This document shows positions 26,901-36,155 of a stretch of DNA of 64,000 bases, piece by piece (the first letter of the stretch is position 1; every line of letters starts with the position of its first letter). A program made the position numbers and the translations under genes. Under the pieces are notes generated by a model that did no database searches, was not told the origin of the DNA, and saw only the letters and a program-made list of their open reading frames with translations. Origin of the DNA: Janthinobacterium rivuli (GTDB lineage: Bacteria > Pseudomonadota > Gammaproteobacteria > Burkholderiales > Burkholderiaceae_D); the NCBI RefSeq assembly GCF_009208735.1, contig NZ_WFLJ01000007.1, positions 186,001 through 250,000 on the forward strand, in the 5' to 3' direction.

Positions 26901-27808
26901 GCACGCCCATCGACCTGACCCAGTTGCCGGCGCCCAGCGTGGTCGAGGTGCTGGACTTCGAAACCATCCTCGCCACACGCAAAGCCCACCTGGTCAGCCT
27001 GCTGCCGGAAGCCGAGCGCGCCGCCGTCACGGCCCTGCTGGAGCTGGAATCGGAGCCGGCCACCAAGCTGCTGGAAGAAAACGCGTATCAGGAAACCATC
27101 TTGCGCAACCGCGTCAACGAGGCGGGCAAGGCCGTCATGCTGGCGTTTGCCCTCGATGGCGACCTGGACCAACTGGGCGCCAACGTCAACGTGGCGCGCC
27201 TGACCATCACGCCGGCCAATCTCAACGCCCTGCCGCCCATGGCCGCTGTCATGGAAGACAACGATGCCTACCGCCTGCGCATCCAGGAAGCGCCGGACGG
27301 CCTGTCCGTGGCCGGCCCGAAAGCCTCCTACGAATTCCACGCCCGCAGCGCTGATGGCCAGGTCAAGGACGCGAGCGCCACCAGCCCCGCGCCGGCGCAC
27401 GTCATCGTCACGGTGCTGGCCAACAACGACACGGGCATCGCCGACGCCGCGCTGCTGGCCACTGTGGCGCGCGCGCTCAACGCCGAGGAAGTGCGCCCCC
27501 TGGGCGACCGCCTGACGGTACAAGCCGCCCAGGTCATCGACTACCAGATCGAGGCCACCCTGTTTATCGGCGTTGGCCCGGAAGTGCCGATTCTGCTGGA
27601 CGCCGCCCAAGCCAACGCCGCGCGCGTGTCGCAGCCGCGTCGCCCGCTGGGGCACAGCATCTACCGGTCCGCCTGCAGCGCGGCCGTCCACGTCGAAGGC
27701 GTGCGCAAAGTCGTCTTGACCAGCCCGGCGGCGGACATCGAACTGGACGCCACCCAAGCCGCGCGCTGCACCGCCATCAAATTGAATGTGGTGGTGCTCG
27801 ATGAATAG
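26897..27808 (+). CDS. J: baseplate assembly protein gpJ
   Basis: Wedge protein with the T4 gp6-like (baseplate J) fold, 303 residues. Key segments: DLTQLPAPSVVEVLDFETIL at the N-terminus, LDQLGANVNVARLTI, DAYRLRIQEAPDGLSVAGPK, and ALNAEEVRPLGDRLTVQAAQ. Overlaps W (ATGA) and I. Confidence 0.95.
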   Translation: MSTPIDLTQLPAPSVVEVLDFETILATRKAHLVSLLPEAERAAVTALLELESEPATKLLEENAYQETILRNRVNEAGKAVMLAFALDGDLDQLGANVNVARLTITPANLNALPPMAAVMEDNDAYRLRIQEAPDGLSVAGPKASYEFHARSADGQVKDASATSPAPAHVIVTVLANNDTGIADAALLATVARALNAEEVRPLGDRLTVQAAQVIDYQIEATLFIGVGPEVPILLDAAQANAARVSQPRRPLGHSIYRSACSAAVHVEGVRKVVLTSPAADIELDATQAARCTAIKLNVVVLDE

Positions 27809-28421
27809 GACTGTGCCGACCCTGCCGCCCAACACCACGGCGCTGGAACGCGCCATTGCCGTGGCCTGCGCAGAACTGGTCAACGTGCCCGTGCCGCTGC
27901 GCGACCTGTGGAACGCCGACCGCTGTCCCGTTGCCTTGCTCCCATTCCTGGCCTGGGCGTGTTCGGTTGACCGCTGGGACGATGCCTGGCCCGAATCGAC
28001 CAAGCGCGGCACCATCAAGGCGGCCTATTTCATCCACAAGCACAAGGGCACGATTGCCGCCGTGCGCCGCGTGGTCGAGTCCCTGGGCTATTTGATCCGC
28101 ATCACTGAATGGTGGCAGACCACGCCGCCGGGCGTGCCGGGTACCTTCCGCCTTGACGTCGGCGTGCTCGATACCGGCATCACCGACGCCATGTTTCAGG
28201 AAATGGAACGCCTGATTGCCGACGCCAAGCCCGTCAGCCGGCATTTGACGGGCCTGGCGCTGTATCTGGAAACCCGTGGCCAGGTGCAGATCGGTCTGGC
28301 CGCCTATCACGGCGATGCGATGACGGTTTATCCGTGGATCGCCGAAGAAATCGAAGTGCGCGGCAAGCTGGTACAAGGCGGCGCACCCCATACCATTGAC
28401 ACCATGACCATCTATCCATGA
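27801..28421 (+). CDS. I: tail protein gpI
   Basis: 206-residue baseplate-peripheral protein. LPPNTTALERAIAVACAELV, LWNADRCPVALLPFLAWACS and RGTIKAAYFIHKHKGTIAAV are the conserved P2 gpI segments. It overlaps J by 8 bases and H by 4. Confidence 0.94.
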   Translation: MNRTVPTLPPNTTALERAIAVACAELVNVPVPLRDLWNADRCPVALLPFLAWACSVDRWDDAWPESTKRGTIKAAYFIHKHKGTIAAVRRVVESLGYLIRITEWWQTTPPGVPGTFRLDVGVLDTGITDAMFQEMERLIADAKPVSRHLTGLALYLETRGQVQIGLAAYHGDAMTVYPWIAEEIEVRGKLVQGGAPHTIDTMTIYP

Positions 28422-29944
28422 GCACATACTTTGCCATTCTGACGCAGGTGGGCGAGGCCAAACTGGCCAATGCCATCGCCCTGGGCCAAACCCTGAAACT
28501 GAAAAAAATGGGCGTGGGTGACGGCAACGGCGCCCTGCCGATTCCGGACCGCTTGCAAAAGGCGCTCGTGCATGAAGTGCGCCGCGCCGACCTGAACCAG
28601 CTTGCCATCGACCCGGCCAACGCCAGCCAGATCATCGTCGAGCAAGTCTTGCCCGAAGACGTGGGCGGCTGGTGGCTGCGCGAAATCGGCATCTACGACG
28701 AGGCCGGCGACCTGTGCGCCGTCGCCAATTGCCCGCCCAGCTACAAACCCCTGATGGTCGAAGGCAGCGGCCGCACGCAAGTGGTGCGCGTGGTGCTGAT
28801 CGTCGCCAGCACGGCCGCCATCGAGTTGAAAATCGATCCGTCCGTGGTGCTGGCCACGCGCCGCTATGCCGACGAGCAGGATATCGACGTGCGCGCCGAG
28901 GCCCACGCCTATGCCGACACGCTGCTGGCCCAGCACCTGGTCGCCCCCGACCCGCACCCGCAATACAAACCGAAAGAGCTGGCCATGTTGAGCAAGTCCG
29001 TGGCCGGCAAGGTGGACGTGGTGCTTACCGAGGCGGAAGCGCAGGCCGACGTGCTCCATTTCACGGGGGCGCTGACGGGCAATATCAACGTCATCGTGCC
29101 GGCAGCGGCGCGTAGCTGGACGGTGCGCAACAAGACCACGGGCGCTTTCACTCTGACATTCAAGACGGCAAACGGCAGTGGCCTGGCCATCGGCCAAGGA
29201 CAAACGCAGGCGCTGTATTGCGATGGCACGACGGTCTTGCCGTGCTTGACGGAAACGAGCACGCCGCAGCAGTTCGACGCATCGACCGGGCTAGCCAACA
29301 TGGCGGCCGTGCAGCGCGCCCTGGGCAATCGCAGCGGCGTGCGCACGTTGAGCGCATCCTACGCCATTGCGGCGGCCGACATCGGCAAGGTGCTGTTCGT
29401 GCAAGGCGCGGAGGTTGCCACTCTGACCTTGCCGTCGCTGGCGGGCATACCAGGAGGCGCCACGCTGGAAATCGTCTCGCAGAGCCTGCTACCTGTCATC
29501 GTGCGCGGCCAAGCGGGCCAGGTCATCGTGGCCAGCAATGCCAACAACGCGCTGTCGTCGCTGGAACTCAACGACGGCGACTCGCTGATCTTGGTCAAAA
29601 TCTCGGACGGCGCCTGGCTGGCCTTGGCAGGCACAGCCCAACTCAAGTATGCCTCCTCATTCGTTGCCTCCTTAGGCAGCAATGGCCATCAACGCCTGCC
29701 CAGCGGCTTGCTGCTGCAGTGGGGCTATATGACCACCTCAAATACTGGACCGTCCGTATTTGCCTTTCCCACGGGTTTCCCGTCCGTCTGCCTGGCGGCT
29801 TGGGGAACCGGCTCTATCCCTGGTGGTGAAATCGCCAACGTGGGCGTCGCCAGTCCGTCGCGCTTCAATTGTTCCGTGTCCCTGCGCGATGCAGCAGGCA
29901 ATTTCTATATCAATCCCGTCTGTATTCTGGCAATTGGAAGGTAA
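28418..29944 (+). CDS. H: tail fibre protein gpH
   Basis: Receptor-binding fibre of 508 residues. The N-terminal attachment domain is strongly P2-like (MSTYFAILTQVGEAKLANAI, LPEDVGGWWLREIGIYDEAG). The middle has a repeat-poor beta region (VLHFTGALTGNINVIVPAAA). The C-terminal tip GSNGHQRLPSGLLLQWGYMT is the common phage fibre knob seen in many Burkholderiales phages. Host range should be set by roughly the last 100 residues. No invertible segment or alternative tip is found nearby. Confidence 0.92.
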   Translation: MSTYFAILTQVGEAKLANAIALGQTLKLKKMGVGDGNGALPIPDRLQKALVHEVRRADLNQLAIDPANASQIIVEQVLPEDVGGWWLREIGIYDEAGDLCAVANCPPSYKPLMVEGSGRTQVVRVVLIVASTAAIELKIDPSVVLATRRYADEQDIDVRAEAHAYADTLLAQHLVAPDPHPQYKPKELAMLSKSVAGKVDVVLTEAEAQADVLHFTGALTGNINVIVPAAARSWTVRNKTTGAFTLTFKTANGSGLAIGQGQTQALYCDGTTVLPCLTETSTPQQFDASTGLANMAAVQRALGNRSGVRTLSASYAIAAADIGKVLFVQGAEVATLTLPSLAGIPGGATLEIVSQSLLPVIVRGQAGQVIVASNANNALSSLELNDGDSLILVKISDGAWLALAGTAQLKYASSFVASLGSNGHQRLPSGLLLQWGYMTTSNTGPSVFAFPTGFPSVCLAAWGTGSIPGGEIANVGVASPSRFNCSVSLRDAAGNFYINPVCILAIGR

Positions 29945-29947
29945 ATC

Positions 29948-30424
29948 ATGAAGCTCTTCTCCCCCTCCTGCTGCGGCTTTTTCGATACCAGCATCGTGGA
30001 CCTGGCGATCCCTGACGACGCCCGCGAAGTGACACCAGAGCACTATGACGCGCTCTTTGCCGCCCAGGCGCAGGGGTTCGATATCGTCGCCGACGCCGCC
30101 GGCAACCCGGTGGCCCGGCAGCGCGCCAGTGCGCCCTTTTCCGTCCTCGCCGAGCGCCACCTGGAAACGACACGCAAGACACGCGACACGATCCTGAACC
30201 GCCTGGCCGGCATCGGCTTTGCGGCGCTGGCCAATGGCGACAGCGCTAGCGTCGAGGCAATATCAGCCGCGCGCCTGCGCCTGCTCGACATCACCACCTG
30301 CGCCGGCGTGCTGGCGGCCGACGACCTCGATGCGCTGCGCCTGGCCATTGCCGACGAATACGCGCGGATCGCCGCCACCCTGCCGGAAGAGGCGCAGCGC
30401 GCCTTTACCGAAAACCTGCAGTAA
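29948..30424 (+). CDS. putative tail fibre assembly protein (gpG position)
   Basis: 158 residues, directly after the fibre gene with a ribosome binding site GGAAGG. The start KLFSPSCCGFFDTSIV and the segment ITPEHYDAL-like VTPEHYDALFAAQAQG match the short chaperone-type proteins found at the gene G position in Pseudomonas and Burkholderia phages. The C-terminal helices are Ala-rich. It is not closely P2 gpG-like, so the chaperone role rests partly on position. Confidence 0.7.
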   Translation: MKLFSPSCCGFFDTSIVDLAIPDDAREVTPEHYDALFAAQAQGFDIVADAAGNPVARQRASAPFSVLAERHLETTRKTRDTILNRLAGIGFAALANGDSASVEAISAARLRLLDITTCAGVLAADDLDALRLAIADEYARIAATLPEEAQRAFTENLQ

Positions 30425-30458
30425 CCACCCGAAACTTCTTTTCTACCAGGAGAGCCAA

Positions 30459-31634
30459 ATGGCTACCGACTACCACCATGGCGTGCGCGTCATTGAAATC
30501 AACGAGGGTTCGCGCCCCATCCGCACCGTGTCCACGGCCGTGCTGGGCCTGATCGCCACGGCCGACGATGCCGACCCGGCGGCCTTTCCGCTCGACACGC
30601 CCGTGCTCGTCACCAACGTGCTGGCCGCCATGGGCAAGGCCGGCAAGACGGGCACCCTGTACCGTGCGCTGGAGGCGATTGCCGCGCAAACAAAACCCCT
30701 GACCATCGTCGTGCGCGTGGCCGAGGGCGAGACGGAAGCGGACACCACCAGCAACGTGGTGGGCGGCGTATCGCCGAACGGCAAGTACCTGGGCGTGAAA
30801 GCATTGCTGGCCGCGCAAAGCAAGCTCGGCGTGAAGCCGCGCATCCTGGGCGCGCCGGGCCTGGACACCAAAGCCGTCACCAACGCCCTGGCCAGCGTGG
30901 CGCAGCAACTGCGCAGCTTCGTGTACGCCTCCGCGTATGGCTGCAGCAACGTGGTTGCCGCCACCGCCTATCGCGGCCAGTTCGGCCAGCGCGAGGTCAT
31001 GATTATCTGGCCCGATTTTGTGAACTGGAACACCGCCACCGACGAGGAGGCGAGCATTTCCGCCGTGGCCTACGCCATGGGCCTGCGCGCCAAGATCGAT
31101 GAGGAAACAGGCTGGCACAAGACGCTGTCGAACGTCGTCGTCAACGGCCCCACCGGCTTGACCCAGGATGTGTTTTTCGATCTGCAAGACCCGGCCACTG
31201 ACGCCGGCGTGCTCAACGCCAAGGAAGTGACCACCCTGATTAACATGGGCGGCTATCGCTTCTGGGGTTCGCGCACCTGCGAGGCGCCGGGCGGCTTCTT
31301 CTATTTCGAGAACTACACGCGCACGGCCCAGGTGCTGGCCGACACCATCGCCGAAGCGCATTTCTCCTTTGTCGACCTGCCCCTGCATCCGTCCCTGGTG
31401 CGCGACATGCTGGAGAGCATCAACGCCAAGTTCCGCGACCTGAAATTGCAGGGCTACATCATCGACGGACACGCCTGGTATGACGAGCAGTACAACGACA
31501 AGGACACGCTCAAGGCGGGCAAGCTGGCCATCGACTACGACTATACGCCCGTGCCGCCGCTGGAAAACCTGCGCTTCCAGCAGCGCATTACCGACCGCTA
31601 CCTGGCCGACTTCGCCTCGCGCATCGCGGCTTAA
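30459..31634 (+). CDS. FI: tail sheath protein gpFI
   Basis: Contractile sheath subunit of 391 residues. The start ATDYHHGVRVIEINEGSRPI, internal GAPGLDTKAVTNAL, FGQREVMIIWPDF and C-terminal LDYDYTP-like AIDYDYTPVPPLENLRFQQR are diagnostic. A strong ribosome binding site AGGAGAG precedes the ATG at 30459. Confidence 0.96.
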   Translation: MATDYHHGVRVIEINEGSRPIRTVSTAVLGLIATADDADPAAFPLDTPVLVTNVLAAMGKAGKTGTLYRALEAIAAQTKPLTIVVRVAEGETEADTTSNVVGGVSPNGKYLGVKALLAAQSKLGVKPRILGAPGLDTKAVTNALASVAQQLRSFVYASAYGCSNVVAATAYRGQFGQREVMIIWPDFVNWNTATDEEASISAVAYAMGLRAKIDEETGWHKTLSNVVVNGPTGLTQDVFFDLQDPATDAGVLNAKEVTTLINMGGYRFWGSRTCEAPGGFFYFENYTRTAQVLADTIAEAHFSFVDLPLHPSLVRDMLESINAKFRDLKLQGYIIDGHAWYDEQYNDKDTLKAGKLAIDYDYTPVPPLENLRFQQRITDRYLADFASRIAA

Positions 31635-31684
31635 CCATCCCCGTGCCCGCCACGCGCGGGCGCAACTGACCACTGGAGAACACT

Positions 31685-32194
31685 ATGGGCATGCCCCACA
31701 AACTCAAGCAATTCAACGTCTTTCAAAACGGCGTGCTGTTCATGGGCATGGTGCCTGAAATCACCTTGCCGAAACTGAGCCGCAAGATGGAAGAGTACCG
31801 CGCCGGCGGCATGAGCGGTCCGGTATCCGTGGACTTCGGCAACGAGGCGCTGTCGCTGGAATGGAGCGCAGGCGGTCTGATCGCCGAAGCACTGAAACAG
31901 TACGGCGCGCATGCGCACGGTGCCGTCATGCTGCGCTTTGCCGGCGCCTACCAGAACGACGAGGACGGCAACGTCGCCGCCGTCGAGGTCGTCGTGCGCG
32001 GCCGCTATAAGGAAATCGATATGGGCGGCGCCAAGATGGGCGACGACACCACCCATAAATACACGATGGCCTGCAGCTATTACAAGCTGCTGATCGACGG
32101 TGCCACCGTCATCGAACTGGACTTCATGAGCGGCATCGAGAACATCGGCGGCACCGATACCAATGCGGCCATCCGCAAGGCCAGCGGCCTGTAA
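31685..32194 (+). CDS. FII: major tail tube protein gpFII
   Basis: Inner tail tube, 169 residues: HKLKQFNVFQNGVLFMGMVP, EITLPKLSRKMEEYRAGGM, GPVSVDFGNEALSLEWSAGG and the final GGTDTNAAIRKASGL are typical. Ribosome binding site GGAG upstream. Confidence 0.95.
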   Translation: MGMPHKLKQFNVFQNGVLFMGMVPEITLPKLSRKMEEYRAGGMSGPVSVDFGNEALSLEWSAGGLIAEALKQYGAHAHGAVMLRFAGAYQNDEDGNVAAVEVVVRGRYKEIDMGGAKMGDDTTHKYTMACSYYKLLIDGATVIELDFMSGIENIGGTDTNAAIRKASGL

Positions 32195-32233
32195 TCCCTT
32201 TTTTAGTCACCACCCACACACAAGGACAACACC

Positions 32234-32542
32234 ATGAACACCGAAAACAACAATCAATCCGTCATCGAACTGGACGAGCCGATCAAACGCGGCGACAGCT
32301 TCATCACCGCGCTGACCGTGCGCAAGCCCAAGGCGGGCGCCCTGCGCGGCATTTCCCTGATCGAGCTGGCCAACCTGAACGTGTCGGCCCTGCAGATCGT
32401 GCTGCCGCGCATCACCGAGCCGACCCTGACCGCGCACGACGTCGCCAACATGGACCCGGCCGACCTGCTGGCCGTGGGCGCCGAGGTTGCCGGTTTTTTG
32501 GCGAGCAAAGCCGATCGCCTTTCGGTATCCCCGGCGAAGTAG
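32234..32542 (+). CDS. E: tail assembly protein gpE
   Basis: 102-residue chaperone for the tape measure protein. VIELDEPIKRGDSFITALTV and LRGISLIELANLNVSALQIV are conserved. It is the short product of the E/E' frameshift pair; the zero frame stops at TAG 32540-32542. Confidence 0.92.
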   Translation: MNTENNNQSVIELDEPIKRGDSFITALTVRKPKAGALRGISLIELANLNVSALQIVLPRITEPTLTAHDVANMDPADLLAVGAEVAGFLASKADRLSVSPAK

Positions 32543-32664
32543 AAGACGCCATGGCCGACATTGCCGGCGTCTTCCACTGGACGCCGGCAGCGATGGACGG
32601 TTTTACGATTGATGAACTGATGGCCTGGCGCGAACGCGCCAGGCAACGAAGCGGAGCGGAATAG
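32234..32664 (+). CDS. E': gpE+E' fusion made by programmed -1 frameshift
   Basis: At T-TTT-TTG (32494-32500) in gene E ribosomes can slip back one base. The new frame continues as GEQSRSPFGIPGEVEDAMAD, then IAGVFHWTPAAMDGFTIDEL and MAWRERARQRSGAE to TAG at 32662-32664, giving about 143 residues. The extension matches the P2 E' tail (FHW..., AWR...). The heptamer is the same T TTT TTG reported in P2. Gene T starts immediately after (TAGATG), so the E' frame also couples to T. Confidence 0.9.
32494..32500 (+). promoter_or_regulatory. -1 ribosomal frameshift slippery heptamer (E/E')
   Basis: T TTT TTG in the gene E frame (GGT TTT TTG). Both open frames overlap downstream for 42 bases and the shifted frame encodes the conserved E' tail, which supports function. 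Confidence 0.88.
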
Positions 32665-35532
32665 ATGGCTGGTCGGGATCTGAAATTACAGGTGGTATTT
32701 GCGGCACTGGACAAGATTACCGGCCCGCTGAAAAAAATCATGGGCGGCTCCAGCGACACGGCCAAGGCCTTGAAGGCCACCAGCGACCGCTTGCGCGAAC
32801 TGAACACCCAGCAGAGAAACCTGGGGAAATTCCGCGAACTGCATAGCGGTATTCGAACAACGGGGGTTGAGCTGAAAGAAGCTCAAAAAAAAGTAAAAGA
32901 GCTGGCCGCAAGCATAAAACAGACCGAGTCTCCTACACGCGCCATGACGCGTGATTTGAAGGCGGCGACGAAGGTCACGCAGGCATTGACGCTGAAAGGC
33001 CGAGAACAGAGCCAGCAATTCCGCGCCCTGCGCGCCAGCCTCAAGGAGGCCGGCATCGACACGCGCCAACTGGGCAAGGCCCAGGAGTGGCTCAAGAACA
33101 GCATCCAGCTGACGAACGTTGAGCTGGCGTCGCAACAAAAGCGCCTGGCCGCCTCCGCCGCCAAACAGCAACGCGTCACCAACGCCACCCAGCACGCCGA
33201 CAAGCTGCGCAGCAAAGCGGGCAGCATTGCCATGGCGGGCGCCGGCGCAACAGCCACCGGCGCCATGGTCGCCGCGCCCGTCGTCAAGGGATTGCACGAA
33301 GCGAAACACTACGAAATCGAGACGGCGCGCATCCGTGCGCTGGGCACGCGCACGGCCAAAGAAAAAGAGCACGCGATTGCTTTTGCGAAAGAACTCAAGA
33401 CGTATGGCGTCAGCCAGCTGGAAAAGACGGAAATGATCCGCGATTCCATCTCGATCTTTGCCGATGGCCACCATGCCGAAATGGCCCTGCCCACCATGTC
33501 GAAGATGAAGTTCATCAACGATACGCTCTACCCGGAATCGGCCGGCGAGCGCAACGCGCAACTGTTCGCCATGCAAAAGGTTATCGAACTGCGCGGCAAT
33601 GCCGGGTCGGTCGAGGCCTTCAAGAGCGATGCCGACCGCGTGCAAAAAGTGATCGCGGCCACGGGCGGGCGGGTCGGTGGCGAAGACTGGCGGCAATTTA
33701 CGATCCGCAGCGGTGTGGCCGGCAAAGGCCTGAACGACAATGCCTTCTTCAATCAGATGGAACCCATGCTGCAGGAATTGGGCGGCTCGACTGCGGGCGT
33801 GGGCTGGCGATCCCTGTACAACAACATTTACCAGGGCAAGGGCACGCAGCGCGCGGCCAGGGAAATGCAAAGCCTGGGCCTGTTGAGCGGCAAGCACATC
33901 AAGTATGACAAGGTGGGGCAGATCAAGTACATCCAGGCCGGTGCGCTCCTGGAAGGGGAAATGTTCCAGAAAAGCCCGCTCGACTGGATTGAAAAAGTGT
34001 TCCTGCCCAAGCTGGCGGCCAAGGGCATCACTGACAAGGACGAGATCAACAGCAAGATCGGCGCCCTGGTTTCCAACAGCAACGGCGCCGCCTTCCTGAT
34101 GCGCATGGTCGACCAGCGCGTGCAGATCCGCAAGAGCGAACGCCTGAACCAGAATTCGGAGGGGATGGACAGCCTGCACGACCGTGCGCGTGGCCTGGGG
34201 GCCGGTGCGGAACGGGAAGCACTCGCCAAGGTTTCCGACCTGAAACTTGTCATGGGCGAAAAAATTCTGCCGCTGTACACGCAGGGGCTGGAAATGGCGA
34301 TTGCCGCGATGACGCGCCTGAACGGCTTCATGGAGCGCAACCCCACCGTGGCCAAGATCATGATCGCTGGCTTTGCCATCCTTGCCGGCATACTGTTGGT
34401 GCTTGGTCCGCTGATGCTGGGCATTGCCGCCATGATCGGCCCGTATGCCATGCTGCACGTCATGTTCGCCAAGATGGGCGTGACGGGCGGCGTGCTCACG
34501 CCCATCCTGCGCGGCCTGGGCGGCGCCTTCATGTGGGCGGGCCGTGCCGTGTTGTGGCTGGGCCGCGCGCTCCTGATGAACCCTATTGGCATCGCCATCA
34601 CGGCCATCGCCGGCGCTGCCTACCTGATCTATAAATATTGGGAGCCGATCAAGGGTTTCTTTACCGGCGTCTGGTCGCACGTCAAAACAGCGTTTGCCGG
34701 CGGCATCGGCGGCGTCAGCGCCCTGATCGTCAACTGGTCGCCACTCGGCCTGTTCTATCGCGCCTTCGCGGGCGTGCTGGGCTGGTTCGGTATCGCACTG
34801 CCGGCCAAGTTCACCGACTTCGGCGCCAGCATCTTGCAGCGCATCACCGCATCCTGGGCGCCCATTTCCGCCTTCTTTGCCGACATCTGGTCGCGCTTGC
34901 GCACCGTCTGCGCTGGCGGTATGGGCAGCATCACGGCCCTGATTATCAACTGGTCACCCGTCGGCGTGTTTTACCAGGCGTTCGCGGGCGTCATGAGCTG
35001 GTTCGGCATCAAGCTGCCGGCCCAGTTCACAGAGTTTGGCGCCAACATCCTGCGCGGCCTCGTCAACGGCATCACCGGTTCCATGGGCGCCGTCAAGGAT
35101 GCCATCAGCAATGCCGGTTCCAGCACCATTGCCTGGTTCAAGGAAAAGCTGGGCATCCACAGCCCGAGCCGCGTGTTTGCCCAGCTCGGCGACTACACCA
35201 TGCAAGGCCTGGCCGTGGGCCTGGACCGCAGCGAGGGCGCGCCCATTGCCAAGGTATCCGGCCTGGCGCAGCGCCTGACGCAACTGGGCGCCGGCATCGC
35301 CATCGGCACGGCTACCGCCCTGCCTGCCAGCGCCTTCGACACGCGCGCGCCGCTGTCACAAGGCGGGTTCGGCGCTGGATTGAGCATTCAGGGTGACAAG
35401 ATCGAAATCACGATCCAGGCGCAAGCCGGTTCCGATCCGCAGGCCATCGCCCGCGCCGTGTACGCGGCCATGGAGCAGCGCGACCGCGAAAAGGCCGCAC
35501 GCATCCGCTCGTCCCTGCGCGACCACGATTAA
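32665..35532 (+). CDS. T: tail tape measure protein gpT
   Basis: Sets tail length; 955 residues. The N-terminal P2-type region (DLKLQVVFAALDKITGPLKK) leads into long coiled coils up to about residue 190. There is a hydrophobic stretch around 560-670 (IAGFAILAGILLVLGPLMLG) and two near-repeats in the C-terminal third, each with INWSP-G-FY-AFAGV--WFGI-LPA-FT-FGA-IL (about 690-735 and 755-800). The C-terminal GLAVGLDRSEGAPIAKVSGL and KLGIHSPSRVFAQLGDYTMQ motifs are typical tape measure ends. The internal duplication may reflect tail-length change. Confidence 0.94.
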   Translation: MAGRDLKLQVVFAALDKITGPLKKIMGGSSDTAKALKATSDRLRELNTQQRNLGKFRELHSGIRTTGVELKEAQKKVKELAASIKQTESPTRAMTRDLKAATKVTQALTLKGREQSQQFRALRASLKEAGIDTRQLGKAQEWLKNSIQLTNVELASQQKRLAASAAKQQRVTNATQHADKLRSKAGSIAMAGAGATATGAMVAAPVVKGLHEAKHYEIETARIRALGTRTAKEKEHAIAFAKELKTYGVSQLEKTEMIRDSISIFADGHHAEMALPTMSKMKFINDTLYPESAGERNAQLFAMQKVIELRGNAGSVEAFKSDADRVQKVIAATGGRVGGEDWRQFTIRSGVAGKGLNDNAFFNQMEPMLQELGGSTAGVGWRSLYNNIYQGKGTQRAAREMQSLGLLSGKHIKYDKVGQIKYIQAGALLEGEMFQKSPLDWIEKVFLPKLAAKGITDKDEINSKIGALVSNSNGAAFLMRMVDQRVQIRKSERLNQNSEGMDSLHDRARGLGAGAEREALAKVSDLKLVMGEKILPLYTQGLEMAIAAMTRLNGFMERNPTVAKIMIAGFAILAGILLVLGPLMLGIAAMIGPYAMLHVMFAKMGVTGGVLTPILRGLGGAFMWAGRAVLWLGRALLMNPIGIAITAIAGAAYLIYKYWEPIKGFFTGVWSHVKTAFAGGIGGVSALIVNWSPLGLFYRAFAGVLGWFGIALPAKFTDFGASILQRITASWAPISAFFADIWSRLRTVCAGGMGSITALIINWSPVGVFYQAFAGVMSWFGIKLPAQFTEFGANILRGLVNGITGSMGAVKDAISNAGSSTIAWFKEKLGIHSPSRVFAQLGDYTMQGLAVGLDRSEGAPIAKVSGLAQRLTQLGAGIAIGTATALPASAFDTRAPLSQGGFGAGLSIQGDKIEITIQAQAGSDPQAIARAVYAAMEQRDREKAARIRSSLRDHD

Positions 35533-35546
35533 GAAAGAAGCACACC

Positions 35547-36155
35547 ATGATGATGATTTTAGGAATGTTCGTCTTCAGCCTGCCGACGCTGGCCTATCAC
35601 GAGCTGCAGCGGCAAACGGAATGGAAGCACGCCAGCACGGCGCGCGTGGGCCTGCGCGACGCGCACCAGTATGTGGGGCCGGGGGACGACACGATTACCT
35701 TGTCGGGCTGGGTGGCGCCGGAACTGACCGGCTCCCTGTATTCGCTCGATGCGCTGCGCATGATGGCCGACACCGGTAAATCGTGGATTTTGATCCAGGG
35801 CACGGGCCGCATACTCGGCTCGTACCGCATCACGAGCATGACCGAGGGCCGCACCATCCTGGACGGCAGCGGTGGCGCGCGCCGCGTCGAGTTCTCGATT
35901 GCGCTCAAGCGCGACGACGATGGCGTGCTGGCCATGGTGGGCCTGGGCGACATCGGCGACCTGAAAAACATGCTCAGCATCGACGGCATGACCAGCAGCA
36001 TTGCCGGCGCGGCCAAGAATGCCGTGGGCAGCGTGGTGGGTAATGTCGTCGGCGGCATCACGTCGAAATACGGCGGCGTGGTCAGCGAGATGAAAGACAA
36101 GATCGGCGGCGGCATCAGCGGCGCCATCGGCAGCGCGGCGGACAAGTTCAAATGA
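35547..36155 (+). CDS. U: tail protein gpU
   Basis: Tail terminator-like protein of 202 residues. MMMILGMFVFSLPTLAYHEL, TEWKHASTARVGLRDAHQYV and GPGDDTITLSGWVAPELTG are conserved; the C-terminal 60 residues are a Gly/Ala/Ser-rich extension (SSIAGAAKNAVGSVVGNVVG) longer than in P2 gpU (159). Overlaps D by 4 bases. Any of the three leading ATGs could be used. Confidence 0.92.
   Translation: MMMILGMFVFSLPTLAYHELQRQTEWKHASTARVGLRDAHQYVGPGDDTITLSGWVAPELTGSLYSLDALRMMADTGKSWILIQGTGRILGSYRITSMTEGRTILDGSGGARRVEFSIALKRDDDGVLAMVGLGDIGDLKNMLSIDGMTSSIAGAAKNAVGSVVGNVVGGITSKYGGVVSEMKDKIGGGISGAIGSAADKFK

Noticed and set aside
28418-30424. Invertible tail-fibre cassette
   Set aside because: I found no inverted repeats, no reversed fibre fragment and no invertase gene near the fibre genes.
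32686-34680. Long minus-strand frame opposite the tape measure gene
   Set aside because: Antisense shadow of gene T; no start context or recognisable domain.
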